NCBI RefSeq assembly: GCF_023159225.1
Contig: NC_063166.1
Span: 46,555,149 to 46,619,148, forward strand
DNA: 64,000 bases
Direction: 5' to 3'
Source of the DNA: Perognathus longimembris pacificus
Lineage: Eukaryota > Chordata > Mammalia > Rodentia > Heteromyidae
Within the stretch, counting starts at the first letter, position 1, and every line of letters begins with the position of its first letter. Positions 35,227 to 46,560 of this stretch are shown piece by piece. Below the pieces are notes generated by a model, which saw nothing but the letters and a program-made list of their open reading frames with translations, made no database searches and had not been told where the DNA came from. The position numbers and the translations under genes were made by a program.

Positions 35227-35431
35227 AGGGCTGGGGATATGGCCTAGTGGCAAGAGAGCTTGCCTCATATACAGGAGGCCCTGGGTTCAATTCCCCAGCA
35301 CCACATATACAGAAAATGGCCAGAAGTGGGCGCTGTGGCTCAAGTGGCAGAGTGCTAGCCTTGAGCAAAAGGAAGCCAGGGACAGTGCTCAGGCCCTGAG
35401 TTCAAGGCCCAGGACTGGCCAAAAAAAAAAA
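35227..35431 (+). mobile_element. IDL-Geo-type dimeric SINE, older subfamily
   Basis: A complete dimer with A tail; duplications TTCATATTGG at 35217-35226 and 35432-35441. Markers GATATGGCCTAG, CCTGGGTTCAATTCC and GAGCAAAAGGAAGCC belong to the older type. Confidence 0.94.
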
Positions 35432-35751
35432 TTCATATTGGCTCATTTTAGAGGGCATACATTTTTGTACACAATGGTGCTATTTGAGACACATAGCACA
35501 GAAATATATACATGGACTGGCCACTCTTAAGGCTTAGTGTTCTTGAAGCAAATGCAAGAGATAGCTAAATATAAGAAGTCTAAGTAGCCAGTGAGACATG
35601 ATTGGGTTAAAATATTTAGTTCAGAAAATATTCCTAGGCATTGGATGAGTGGCTCTGGAAGTAGAGAAACAACCAATGAGTGGAAGCGAGTACCACATAC
35701 CAAGTTCAAGTCTCCATTTGGAGGAAAAATATTTCCAACTTAACTATAATA

Positions 35752-35935
35752 GCAACTCAGGATCCTGAAACTTAGGAAATCACAGTTTCAAACCAGGCCA
35801 GGCAGAAAAGCCCATGAGATTCCATCTCCAAAATAACCAGTAAAATCCTAGACCAGGGAGATATGGCTCAAGTTGTAAAGTGCCAGCTGTGAGAACAAAA
35901 GAAAGATTTCACGACTCTCAGCTCAAATCCAAAAA
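35752..35935 (+). mobile_element. Composite SINE, 5'-truncated and diverged
   Basis: Starts at CAACTCAGGATCCTGAAAC (the 7SL TACTCAGGAGGCTGA block), then CAAACCAGGCCAGGCAG and a right part with GATATGGCTCAAGTTGTAAAG. It ends without a clear tail. Confidence 0.72.
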
Positions 35936-36048
35936 TAAGTATACCTCTAACAATAGTTTCAAACCTTCAGTCTGTGTGAACTGTTTCCAACGGTTCCCAA
36001 AATAAAAAATGCTACCATAATATGCTATAATATATTCTAATGGTATTA

Positions 36049-36079
<31 letters not shown>

Positions 36080-36108
36080 CCTTGCATGTGTGCACATGTG
36101 TTGGTACT
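36049..36108. repeat. (TG)11(CG)2 alternating purine-pyrimidine tract
   Basis: A TG run passes directly into CGCGCATG and further TGTGTGCACATGTG, nearly 60 bp mostly of alternating purine and pyrimidine, the sequence type that favours Z-DNA. Confidence 0.9.
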
Positions 36109-36322
36109 GAGCCTTGAAAGCATAGCCTGGGGACTATCCTTTAGCTTTTTCTGCTCAAGGTTGGCACTGTACCACCTGAGTCACAGCTCCATTTCCAGAG
36201 TTTTGCTGGTTAGCTGGAGATAAGAATCCCTTGAGTTTGTCCACCTGGGTTGGCAGACATCAAATCTCAGTCTAGCTAGGAACCTCTGGCACACAGCCTG
36301 TGCCTCTGGCACCTGGCTTCTC
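36109..36322 (-). mobile_element. 7SL/tRNA composite SINE, diverged
   Basis: The reverse complement gives the 7SL-like head GTGCCAGAGGCACAGGCTGTG (diverged), the linker and the right half with GTGACTCAGGTGGTACAGTG and TGAGCAGAAAAAGC. The tail side abuts the TG/CG tract. Confidence 0.75.
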
Positions 36323-37789
36323 TATCTCTCAATAATAACTTTCCAGTACTGTTCCAAGAGAATCGTCTTTGATTATATCCTCATTTGAAATAACCAGGAA
36401 AATTTACTTATTACTTGTTAGTTGTAACAAAGAAGAAGCACTTAAAATGTTCATTTAGGATATTGAAGAGCAAACTGGTTAGAGTCCTGCAAATCATGAC
36501 AGGACGACATATGCAGCAGCCCTCAGAGCCTCCACAGCTGCATTTTCTGTGTGACTTGTAATGATAAACTGTATGCTCAGTGGTGCCCTTGAAATCTGCA
36601 TCATATTTGCTATACTTGATTAGAAAACACTGCTCAACTCCCAAATCTTACTGGCTTTCTTGCAGAAAATATTTCCTATTGCTTTAGTTAACTTTGTTTT
36701 GCTATCTTCTAAGTCACCACTGAACAAATAATATACACAAAATGAATTCTAATGCAGCTTTCATCTATCTATATACATTAGACATATAATCTAAAATTTC
36801 TGTTATATAAATGGCCCAAAGATAGCACTGAGCTATTTTCTTCTTCATGGTGGCCCACTGGCACCAATGTCAACATTTTACCCATTGTACTATTTTAAAT
36901 ATAGACCAGATAAACAGCATTTAGCCACTTCGAACCTGCTTGCTTTGCATACCCTAAAAACATCAGCTGAGAATACATAAAATTACCCCTGAGCCATAGG
37001 ACCTCTAGCTCAAATGCTAGCTATATCTCACCTGGCAAGTAAGTTTCCTCTCCGATCTTTCCCTTTGTGTTACTTGCTCTCCTCCCCTTTCACAGAAAAG
37101 CCTCTACTGCCTCAGTCTCTGAACCTCTTGCACTGATGAAAGCAGTAGTGCAAATCCATCCAAACCCTGCTCAATATAGCTATGTGAAATATTCCCTAGC
37201 CATGTCTTTGTACCTCAAAAATATAGAATCACCTTCAATTTGAAATGATCTCTTTTGGACAACAGTAGTATTACCTCAAGCTAATAACTTTACTCTGATG
37301 AGAACGTGTAATTTTTAAGGAGAAAATGTTTAATTTGCATTGGGGAAAAATTGGAGTACATTACTTCAAAGTGGTTGCGTTTCCTTATGTCTGAATCCAA
37401 GTCAGGATTATGTGCTACTGTGAAGCTATCTTCAGATTAAGTGAGTAATCCGCTCCTGGGTTTTAAACTTGGGATAGGATATTGTGATTCCAAATCTTGG
37501 GTAACTCTCATTATGTGGGCCAACCTTATAGATAAACATTACTTCTACTTTTCTTACTTCATTATTGCTTTTTCAAAAACTGTTTTTTACTTCATTCAGA
37601 AAGTAGCTAGATTTGCTTTCTTTTTTTCTTTCTTTGATTGGTTTTAAGCCAATGTCATGTGTGTCCGCATTTCAGCTACTATAAACACAGTTGCACTGAA
37701 CAAGATCATACGTGATTATGTGCATAGGTGAATTGTGTACATGTGTGGATTCTGAGTCTTATCTGATATTCTAGTAAAAGGCAACTAAA
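36323..37789. other. Unique DNA, no gene seen
   Basis: About 1.5 kb of apparently non-repetitive sequence. The minus-strand frame 36411-36644 (77 residues, many Cys) is open, but no homology is recognised. A piece near 37640-37770 faintly resembles an old L1. Confidence 0.4.
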
Positions 37790-38007
37790 AGACAGGCACT
37801 GGTGGCTTACACCTGTAATTCTTCCTATTCAGAAAGCTGAAATCTGAGAAACATGGTTCAAAGCCAGCCCAGGCAGGAAAGTCCTTGAGACTCTTACCTC
37901 CAATTAACCACCAAAAAACTGGAAGTGGAGCTGTGGCTTGAAGTGGTAGTGTGCTAGTTAACCTTGAACAAAAGAGCTCAGGGACAGTGCCCAGGCCCTG
38001 AGTTAAA
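37790..38007 (+). mobile_element. 7SL/tRNA composite SINE, nearly complete
   Basis: GGCACTGGTGGCTTACACC, TTCTTCCTATTCAGAAAGC, CAAAGCCAGCCCAGGCAGG, AACTGGAAGTGGAGCTGTGG and CAGTGCCCAGGCCCTGAGTT occur in order. A good example showing both halves: 7SL-like then tRNA-like. Its tail has expanded into the following microsatellite. Confidence 0.92.
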
Positions 38008-38204
38008 GGCAGGAAGGCAGGAAGGCAGGAAAGAAGGAAGGCAGGAAGGCAGGAAGGAAGGCAGGAAGGAAGGCAGGAAGGAAGGCAGGAAGGCAGGAAG
38101 GCAGGAAGGAAGGAAGGAAGGAAGAAAGGAAGGAAGGAAGGAAGGAAGGAAGGAAGGAAGGAAGGAAGGAAGGAAGGAAGGAAGGAAGGAAGGAAGGAAG
38201 GAAG
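38008..38204 (+). repeat. (GGCA/GGAA)n microsatellite from a SINE tail
   Basis: Begins as GGCAGGAAG units derived from the terminal AGTTAAAGGC of the SINE and becomes a pure GAAG array, about 197 bp. The Arg/Lys/Glu/Gly-rich open frame here is an artefact. GGAA arrays can bind ETS factors in principle. Confidence 0.95.
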
Positions 38205-38584
38205 GCAACAACAACAAAAATGTTCTCTTAAGCATGGGAGAACTTTTTTGAGTGGCTATTTATGCTTCCTATAGTTGAAAGGAACCTGGAGGAGGAGCTT
38301 GGAGACAGGCAGGAAACATGAGTTCCTGGAAGCTAGGCAGCAGGAAGCCATGTAAAACTTTAGCCAGAACAATAAAGACAGAAGTTATAGAATAGTTTTT
38401 CAAACCTGTTTCACACCTTCCTGTCCTTAGCTCCAGGGATATCATTTTCCTACCTGGCTCCTGCCTGGCAGGGTTCACATGGCTGTGGTGACAGTCTCCG
38501 AGATGGAAAGTGGCTCCTGACCTGGGGAGTTCCTCAGGTCCCCAGGTGAGTAGAGAGGACTCAGTGTGGCTTCTATTTGTTTAT
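38205..38584. other. Unique DNA of moderate GC content
   Basis: Contains AGTTCCTGGAAGCTAGGCAG and further mildly GC-rich sequence. A 69-residue minus-strand frame shows no domain. Could be an unrecognised old LTR; no termini were found. Confidence 0.35.
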
Positions 38585-38690
38585 TGCTTTTTTATTATTT
38601 AATTTTGTTGTCATGATGAAGTACAGAAGAGTTACAGTTATATAGGTAAGGTAGTGAGTGCATTTTTGTCATACCTGTTACCAGTAGGTT
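38585..38690 (-). mobile_element. Short L1 3'-end fragment
   Basis: TTGTTGTCATGATGAAGTAC..GAGTTACAGTTATATAGGTAAGG and CATACCTGTTACC match the inverted last 110 bp of the L1 3' UTR seen at 41.8 and 58.0 kb. Confidence 0.78.
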
Positions 38691-39599
38691 CTAATTGCCT
38701 TCAAGGTGGTTTGAATTCAGATAAGCATGTTTTAATAATAGAAGCCATTTGCCTTTGCATTTTCTATTACAATATAGACCATTTTCTTATAAAAGTATCC
38801 CAGAGTTCCTTTTATAAACTATTAGTCCTCAGTAAGATGTAATCACATATTTTTTAAATTGTCTTGAGCTTTTAATAACATGTTTTAATATGCATATGTA
38901 TCTTTTTCTTTCTTATAAACTTCATGTATTTTGTCATTTTTATGAAGCCATAACCTATTGCAAGATTATTACATTAAAAACAAAAGTCTGTCACTTTACT
39001 TCCTGATTTTTTGTTTTGTTTATAGTCACTAAACGTTTGTACACAATTCCAGGAATTTGTTTTAATATTAAAAATAAGGTAGTAATCAAGTTTTATTTTA
39101 AAGAATACATATGTGCTTTTGTCACAAATAACTGAAAATATTTTCTCCATCATAAAATTAACTCTTTCTAGATTATACAGTAGTTTCCATTTATTTTAGT
39201 TATTATATATTTATGTGAAAAATCTTAAGACCTGATTGGGAGGGTCTCTCTTCCTTATTCACAACTTTCCCAGGATTATTTCTATGATCATTTTCCCATG
39301 GTAATTCTAAATGAAGTTCAATTTGTTCTTTAAGAGAATGGGAATATACATGTTAACTTATGGAGATGCAATATTCCTTAAAAATGTGAATTGTTTAAAG
39401 AAATGAACATTTAAATATCCATATTCAGTTTATATCATTGTGGTGGTAATCATAAGTGATGTATGTATTTTATATTTTCGTATTAACTTGTTAGATATGA
39501 AAAAGAAGGCATTTTGTTTTATTTTTAACCAGCCAAAATTCTGATAAAGCCACTATCACGTGTGGATGTAGCACACTGTTACCCTTTCATGACTTGATA

Positions 39600-40290
39600 A
39601 GTATTTAGTTAGTGCCTACTTACTGGTTTTTTAATAAAGCTGCCATAAATGTACAAGTTGTAGACCACATATATCTCTTCTTGAGGGTATAAACCTAGAA
39701 ATCATGAGATATTGGACATCTGTATCTCTTCTTTGGAAAATGGATATTCTTATACTTAAGTTGGATTGTTTTTATTATTGATTTGTAAGACCTCTTTATA
39801 TATCCTTGATACAAGTCCTTGGCAGATCAGAACTTGAGTTCTGAGTTTCTCCCCTGGAGTTTGTAGTCTGTGGACTTCCCCTTTATTCCTTTAATGTTGC
39901 AAAGCAAAACAAATGCTTTTTATCTCTTTTTTCTTCCTGTCACATGTCTTTTAGATCAGCAAGCTATGATCTCTAAACCAAATTCATGAAGATTTTATGG
40001 CAATATTTGCTTCTCATAGATCTATAGAACTGAGTTTTTCATTACAGACCATGACCCACTGTTTGTTAATTATTTTTGTGTATTAAATAAAGAATTCAAT
40101 TTCCTTCTTTTATACATATATAATATATACAAACCTATATAAATATATAATATGCATACATATTATATATGCATATATTTATATATAATCAAGTATATAT
40201 CATATATATATATAATCAAAGGTTTCAGCTTCATTTGTTTCTACCACTATTTTGGATCCATAGTGAATAATCTTTTATAATACGTTATGT
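39600..40290 (-). mobile_element. Ancient L1 fragment
   Basis: The stretch contains recognisable pieces of the inverted ORF2/3' region of old mammalian L1: TGCCATAAATGTACAAG, ATTGATTTGTAAGACCTCTT, TATATCCTTGATACAAG, and after an AT array TTCAGCTTCATTTG. Much more diverged than L1-A, -B and -C. Confidence 0.65.
40110..40216. repeat. (TA)n-rich array within the ancient L1
   Basis: TATACATATATAATATATAC and similar units, about 105 bp. Confidence 0.9.
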
Positions 40291-41737
40291 GTGGTTTTCC
40301 TTCATATTAAAAATTAGACTCATATCTGTCATAGCCTTTGACATCAAGGCCAAACAGAACCCATACATGTTTGGAATTTCTATATCTGGATGAGTTGAAT
40401 ATAGGTATAGGTTATATTTATAAACTTGAAGAAGCTATCTCAGAGTAGTGTTTGATTAGCCTAGCAGATTATTGCTTACTTTATTATTATTGCAAATCTT
40501 ATTATTATACTTCCTCTGTAATAATAATTTATATATTTGTTAATTTAGTCTTAGACAAGCTTTGGTAATTTTTGTTTTTCCAGAAAAGTCACACATATGT
40601 TATGTCAAATTTTTGAAGATAATTTTTCAGATGGTACAATTTTTCTCTTCCAGTTATTTTGTAATCTTTAGCTTTCCAGAATTTGCAAATGAAAGCATAT
40701 CTACTTACTTGATGTATACTTTCCCAGCTTCATTTATTTGCTCTACATGACCATCAAGAATGAAGCTATGTGACATCGAATTTTATTCTACCATGCCTCA
40801 ACTGTTGGAGTTCACAAAACTTCTTGCCATGTAGGTTTTGATCATTTAACATCTGATGAGAGAAATTCATGACCACTGGATACCCTTTGTAGTTATTACC
40901 TTATTGAGAATTGTCTATAGAGCACAGAAAATGATCTATTTATTTACCCTTAATATTCCTCTTCTTAACTTTAAATATATATGTATGTATGTATATATAT
41001 ATACATACATATATATATGGAGTTTTATATGTTTTGTTTCATATAAACCTATGTAGATTTTCCCAGTATTTTCTTCTGGCTTTACCAGTGCTTTTCAGTG
41101 ATAGATACCTTGTCATGTAATTGAAATCATCAATTATTTTACAGCTTCTGAATTTTTGAATCATAGAAAAATTTCCCCTCTTTCATTTTACAATGAAATC
41201 CATCCATTATTTAGATCTTTCATCTATTTAAAACAGTTTGATAGAGTGTGAAAATTAAATTTTCATATTTTCCCAAATAGCTACCCAACATTCCAAGCCA
41301 TTCATTAAGAACACTGTCCATTCTCTACTTCGTGGTGATGCCATCTGTATTATGTATTAAGATTCCACCTGCTCCTATATACATAGTAAAGACTTTTCTT
41401 AGTTCCATTCATCTGGACATTGATTTCTGAGCCAATAAGACACTGATTTAGTTAAGATAACTTAACTAAAGAATTTCTTACCTTCCATTGGCATCAAGTT
41501 GTTTAGGAACCAAAAAGAAAAAAAGATTATGAATACTGTATTGGGATCCCATCAAATTTGTATGTACATTAACTTAGAGAGAACTAGTTTCTCTTTCTGT
41601 TATTTTGTCTCTCTCTATCCATAATTACTCGGTCTCTTTATCTATGATTACATGAATTATTTTCCTAATTGTTCAAGTCAAGCTTTCAGAATAGATAAAT
41701 GTTTTTCTCATACTGGGTAATAATAAAGATTTCTCTC
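40291..41737. other. AT-rich unique DNA with one short ATGT array
   Basis: No gene is recognised. A tract of TATGTATG and TATA units lies at 40974-41020. A 62-residue frame at 40562 and a 66-residue frame at 40856 are chance by appearance. Confidence 0.4.
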
Positions 41738-41787
41738 ATATGGGTTATAAACACTGAAAGTTTGATATCTCAGTGTGGATGTGTTTT
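41738..41787 (+). repeat. Left copy of a 50-bp direct repeat flanking an L1 tail
   Basis: Begins ATATGGGTTATAAACACT and ends GTGTGGATGTGTTTT. Identical to the right copy at 45 of 50 positions with no gap. Confidence 0.9.
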
Positions 41788-42181
41788 AAATGTAATTTTA
41801 TTGTCACAGTGATGTACAGAGGGGTGACAGTTACATACATAAGGTAGTAAGTACATTTCTTGTCAAAAGTGTTACCCACTCCCTCATTTTTCTCCCACCT
41901 GACATCTCCCCAGACCCCCCCCCCGAAGTTGTACAGTTAATTTCCAACATATTGTCTTGTGAGTATCGCTGTTGAATTGGTTCACCCTTTGCCCTTTGTC
42001 TCACCATTTTGATGTTCTCCTTCCCTTCCTTAATTCAGATAAACATATATACAAGACACAAGGTACCAAAATCAAATACAGTTAAAATGGGATAAACCAC
42101 AGGAAAGAAGAAAATGAAAGAAATAAGAAATAATTTCACGTAGTACATTAAAAACAACAACAACAATGAAAAGCCTATTGT
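41788..42181 (-). mobile_element. 5'-truncated L1 3' UTR between long direct repeats
   Basis: Plus strand: ATTTTATTGTCACAGTGATG, GTGACAGTTACATACATAAG, then a C-rich run (41921-41934) complementary to the L1 3' UTR G-tract, then TTTCACGTAGTACATTAAAA. About 394 bp of the last part of an L1-B-like element. The flanking repeat is far longer than the usual L1 target duplication of 7-20 bp. Confidence 0.88.
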
Positions 42182-42231
42182 ATATGGGTTATAAACACTA
42201 AAGGTTTGCTATCTAGGTGTGGATGTGTTTT
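42182..42231 (+). repeat. Right copy of the 50-bp direct repeat
   Basis: Begins ATATGGGTTATAAACACT and ends GTGTGGATGTGTTTT; differs from the left copy at five interior positions (repeat positions 19, 22, 28, 34 and 35). Confidence 0.9.
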
Positions 42232-43932
42232 TGATGGAGGTATACTAAAGATAACTCTGGCCTCTTTAGATCAGAAGGCCCTGGTGCTGCTCTCTCATAC
42301 CCTCCCCCTTAAATGACCTTCCATCTTTTAGTGTCTCTAAGAACCCACTATGCCTCTCAGACCACAGTCTTAACCATGGCAATTGTGGAGCACTTTGCAT
42401 ATACTAATGGTGAATGATGGATATAGGTTGGTATATTCAAGAACCTGTTTTGAATATGTGTGCTGGCTGATTTAAGAGGAAGATTGACAGGTAGATTAGA
42501 AAAGGTATGTTCAGGAAGCGGCAATTTGGTGCATGAGGCTCTAAGAATGTCAGTAGCTCTGTCCTTCATCTCAACTCACACCTTCCTTTCCTACCCCATA
42601 GTCTGCATCTCTCCTGAGCATATGTCAATTGAGAAGAGCATCCTGACATCCATTTCCCTTCCCTTGGTTCACAGGCAAGTGAGAGTGACACCAGGCGTGG
42701 CCCAGAGGCAGAGGGGTAGGGACTGCAGTCAGGAGCTGACATGAAAGCATTGTTCCAATGCTGTGAAAGGTGCTTTTAGTAATTAGCTGAATTCCCATGA
42801 AAGCTACCTCATCACTTCATTCAAAATACAACAGCCATTATGTGAAAATTGTGAAGGGGAGAAAGAACATAATGATCTTTTTGTTACAAACATCTGAGAA
42901 AATAAGTCAAGATTGAATCAGGGTTCCCAAAAAGAAATGTTAAGTACTAGAATTAATGGATCCTGTAAAACACTTCTGAATAACAAGTGATCTGAAAATA
43001 CCTGTTCTTTGCTCTTACACACTTTTCTTCCTTCTTTTTTATACTAATAAACCTCCTTGAAAGTTAAATATCTCAATTAACATTATTTGTAGTTAACATT
43101 GAGCTCCCAGTTAGTAAACAGCACAATGAGCAGAAATGGTCACCCTAAGTTAATAATGCAATAACTAAAAATGCTCTCTCCAGCTATTCTTGCATAAGCT
43201 CATAGACGGATAAAGGGTAATATCCATAGCCCTTTATGTTATCTTCATTATGACCAATGTTGACTTGGCTAACTCTAATAATGTGTTGGATAGAATGCAA
43301 ATAATACAGGCAGATCAGTGAGATGTGGGTTTGAACACCAGACTGCGACACCAGGTAAGCTATTAGGTTTTCTAGGAAATGAGAAAAATACCCCTCATAA
43401 ATACTATGGTAAATATTAAGTTACTTAATGGATGTTGCAAATGAATATTCTTATGAGCAACTCCTTAACCACATCTTTCAAACTTATCCTACTTATTCTT
43501 TTTCTTCATGTCTTTCTACCACTTGAGAAAAGTATAGGGTAGTATAAATTTATATGTATTTACATATATAGAGAGTGACTGGAGTGGTCTTAACTGAGGT
43601 CTAACTACTCTCCAGATTTGGCTATCATTGCTCACCAGTTACTTTCCATAATAATAAAAACTCAGATCATACATTTAATCCCATCTCACTAAGATGGAAG
43701 TACAACTGACAAACTCCAATCTGGCTGGATGCCGATGCCGGAAGCCACACTGAAAGCCTAATTCATACTGCCTTCACCCCAAGCTCACACAGAAACTGCC
43801 TGGGTCTTCTATCCAACCATCCAATCTTAACCTCCTACCCATGGACTCATTTTGTGTTGTGCTTTTGGCAATGAGAAGGTAAAAACAAGTATAAAACATG
43901 CTAATGTGTGCATTATATAAAGCACTTCACTG
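42232..43932. other. Unique DNA with a probable MIR
   Basis: No gene is recognised. Around 43300-43440, GTGGGTTTGAACACCAGACTG and AAATGAGAAAAATACCCCTC followed by ATTAAGTTACTTAATGG suggest a plus-strand MIR (core plus 3' part), moderate confidence. The 94-residue frame at 42460-42744 has no domain. Confidence 0.5.
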
Positions 43933-44178
43933 CCAGATACACTGGTGGCTCATGTCTGTGATCCTACCTACTCAGGAGGTTGAAATCTAAGGATAAAGGT
44001 TCGAAGCCAGCCCAGGCAGGAAAAAGTCTGTGAGATTTTCATCTCTGATTTACTACCAAAAAGCCAGAAGTGAAGCTGTGGCTCAAGTGATAGAGTGCTT
44101 GCCTTGAGCAAAACCTCAGAGGCAGCAGCCAGGCTGAGTTCAAGCCCCAGGCTCAGGAAAAATAAAAAACCAAAAAAA
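43933..44178 (+). mobile_element. 7SL/tRNA composite SINE, complete
   Basis: GCCAGATACACTGGTGGCTC, ATCCTACCTACTCAGGAGG, GAAGCCAGCCCAGGCAGG, then AGTGAAGCTGTGGCTCAAG and TGAGTTCAAGCCCCAGG with an A-rich tail. Both halves are complete and easily alignable to the copy at 37.8 kb. Confidence 0.92.
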
Positions 44179-44279
44179 GATACTTCTCTTGCAATTTCTC
44201 ACTGGTTTCCTAAACTAACTCTATGATGTGTTTCTTTAATATTTCTCACATAAATGGCAGAGCTAAGACATCTGTGCCT

Positions 44280-44730
44280 GAGCCCATTTTTCATTACTAC
44301 AGCAAAATACCTGAGCCTAGGCATTTTATAATTAGAAAATAATTTCATTTAGCTAACTCATTTGGAGGCTGGAAGCTCAAATAACACAATGCTGGTTTTT
44401 GTGAGACTCCCTTGACTGTGTTACCTCATGACAGATGAGAGAACACCAAGGAAGGCACAATAACTCATATGTTGTGCTCTCTTACAACTTGCTCTCAGAT
44501 TGAACTCAGCACCCCATGAGAATTACCTTACTCCCTGTTGAGGGACTAAGGTAATTTATTTAATGTTTTTTGAAGCATAATACAATGCCATCCATACTCC
44601 CTTCTCCCAAACTGCTCCCAAGACCTTTGGAAATTGGTATTATAATTATTTGCTTGAGGAGGATGGAGGGAAAGTCCACATGAAGACATTGCCTCAATTT
44701 TAACATTATCACTCTATTTATTAAAGTCCT
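44280..44730 (-). mobile_element. MaLR-like LTR, inverted
   Basis: ATTACTACAGCAAAATACCTG, TATAATTAGAAAATAATTTC, TTTGGAGGCTGGAAGCTC, then GATTGAACTCAGCACCCC and ATGAGAATTACCTTACTCCC follow the order of inverted mammalian MaLR LTRs (MST/MLT type: AAAATACCTGAGACTGGG, GGAGGCTGGGAAGTCC, CACGAGAATTA). Highly diverged and subfamily not determined. Confidence 0.55.
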
Positions 44731-45297
44731 GTTCTTGGCTCAAGGCTGAGATGTGTTTCCTATCTCGCTCTTTGAGTAGTGCACAGTCATATCTTTTTTC
44801 TCTCTCTCCCATCTTCTCGCTCTCTCTCTCTCATATAAAACTAAATTACTCTGTTATAAAACAACTTGATCATTTCATACCATTTTGGCCACTTCCTACA
44901 TGACTGGCCTTCCCTATTAATCATATCCTCATCTTAGTGTTGCCATGTCTTACTGAAGTTACAGAGAGCATTTGCTACTATAAAGCATTCAGCACCTGCT
45001 TTTGAAGGTCTCAGCACATCAGAGCATCACCACATGAGGGCCATGCTTGCAACACAGGCACCCAGAGGTGCAAACCACACCCAAATATAGAAGGCCTTGG
45101 TTATTCTTAAACATCACATAGAAGGTAAACAGCATTTGGGCTTTTGAACCTAATGCATGAAATCATTTCATTCATTTCAGGGCTCACTATAAAGCCCTGA
45201 ACTATGAACAACAAAGGGCTGTCTTAGGACCCAAATCAATGCCAAACTTTCTCCTAATATGACTGTGCACTACTCAAAGAGCAATAGAAGGGAAAGT
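44731..45297. other. Unique DNA
   Basis: No gene is seen; a short CT-rich patch lies near 44800-44834. Confidence 0.4.
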
Positions 45298-45311
45298 ATA
45301 AAGTTTAGTTT

Positions 45312-45528
45312 TTTTGTTTTGTTTTGTTTTGTTTTTTGCCAGTCCTGAGCCTTGGACTCAGGGCCTGAGCACTGTCCCTGGCTTCTCTTTGCTCAAGGCT
45401 AGCACTCTGCCACTTGAGTCACAGCACCACTTCTGGCCATTTTCTGTATATGTGGTGCTGGGGAATCGAATCCAGGGCTTCAAGTAAATGAGACAAGCGC
45501 TCTTGCCACTAGGCCATATCCCCAGCCC
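45312..45528 (-). mobile_element. IDL-Geo-type dimeric SINE, older subfamily
   Basis: Inverted dimer with a TTTTG-expanded tail. Duplications ATAAAGTTTAGTTT at 45298-45311 and 45529-45542. The head side ends GGCCATATCCCCAGCCC. Older-type marker CTCTTTGCTCAAGG (complement of GAGCAAAGAG). Confidence 0.93.
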
Positions 45529-45543
45529 ATAAAGTTTAGTTTT

Positions 45544-46426
45544 AAGGTAGACAGAAGGTAGTCATTGCCTCCCTTTTAGTGATCATTAAGGTCCCTGAAA
45601 TAGACATTAGAGTGATGTTTTCATTTTGTCCACATTCCTGTTAGTGGATGGACTCTACATTTCAGGTTTCTGGATCAAATATACTTATAACTTCAAGGAA
45701 TTCTTCAAAACTTCCAAAAAATCTACATATTAGTACCAAATACACATGCATAACCAACCCCACACACACCACATATACACAAATGTGACTTGATATATGC
45801 CAAATACTAATGTAAGCATATTGTAAGTGAATGTATGGAAGGAATGCAATTCATATTTTAGTAACTCAATCAGAACCCACCTACTTAGAGACAGATAAAG
45901 ACTGGTAAGTTGAGAGAGGATGCTGACATGGCATAAATCAAGGGAAAGGAAGGGATGTGGGTATAGAGTTGAATGTTGTTTTTCATCCTTATCTTCAAAA
46001 CCATGCAAGCTACTGAGTCAGTTCTTCTCATCTCAATAATTTCTATCTTCATCTTTCTTTAATTTCAAATAAGGATGCAGCAAAATTCCATAGTCACTGA
46101 GTAGCCCAGAAGTGGTGACGTCTGAACTTACTAAGGCAAGCTTTTTGTCCTTTATTTCATTTGTTTTGGTCCTGTGACTTCCTGGTCTTTCCTGTCAGAA
46201 CTCATATTAGGCTTCTGAGATAGAAAACAAATGATGATTCTCCTCACCTTCAGGGCTACAGCTGGACGCACAATGTGATGATGACTGAAAAGTAGACATG
46301 GAGCTCTTTTCCTTTTTTTTTTTTTAATGGTTTATGTATTTATTTTACTATATGTGATCAAAAAAAATCTTTGTATGCCAGATGCCCCAAAATTTATTTA
46401 TTCAAATAGTTCTCATGTCCCTAAAG

Positions 46427-46428
<2 letters not shown>
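45544..46428. other. Unique DNA with a T-rich run
   Basis: No gene is recognised. A T-run lies at 46312-46325. The minus-strand frame at 45730-46008 (92 residues) has no domain. Confidence 0.4.

Positions 46429-46476
<48 letters not shown>
46429..46476. repeat. (AC)24 microsatellite
   Basis: A perfect dinucleotide run of 48 bp. Confidence 0.98.
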
Positions 46477-46478
<2 letters not shown>

Positions 46479-46560
46479 TAATTTAAGAATACTTGCTTGT
46501 TTCCAACTTAAATAGCAGAAGTAAGGCTGTCCACATAACACTCCTGACAATTAAACTGTC

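Noticed and set aside
36411..36644. 77-residue minus-strand frame with many Cys
   Set aside because: No CxxC spacing typical of a zinc finger, no homology recognised and no splice context; probably chance.
37964..38251. Repetitive GRKE-type protein, or a CRISPR-like array
   Set aside because: A 4-bp GAAG microsatellite gives the periodicity; there are no spacers and no separate repeat units.
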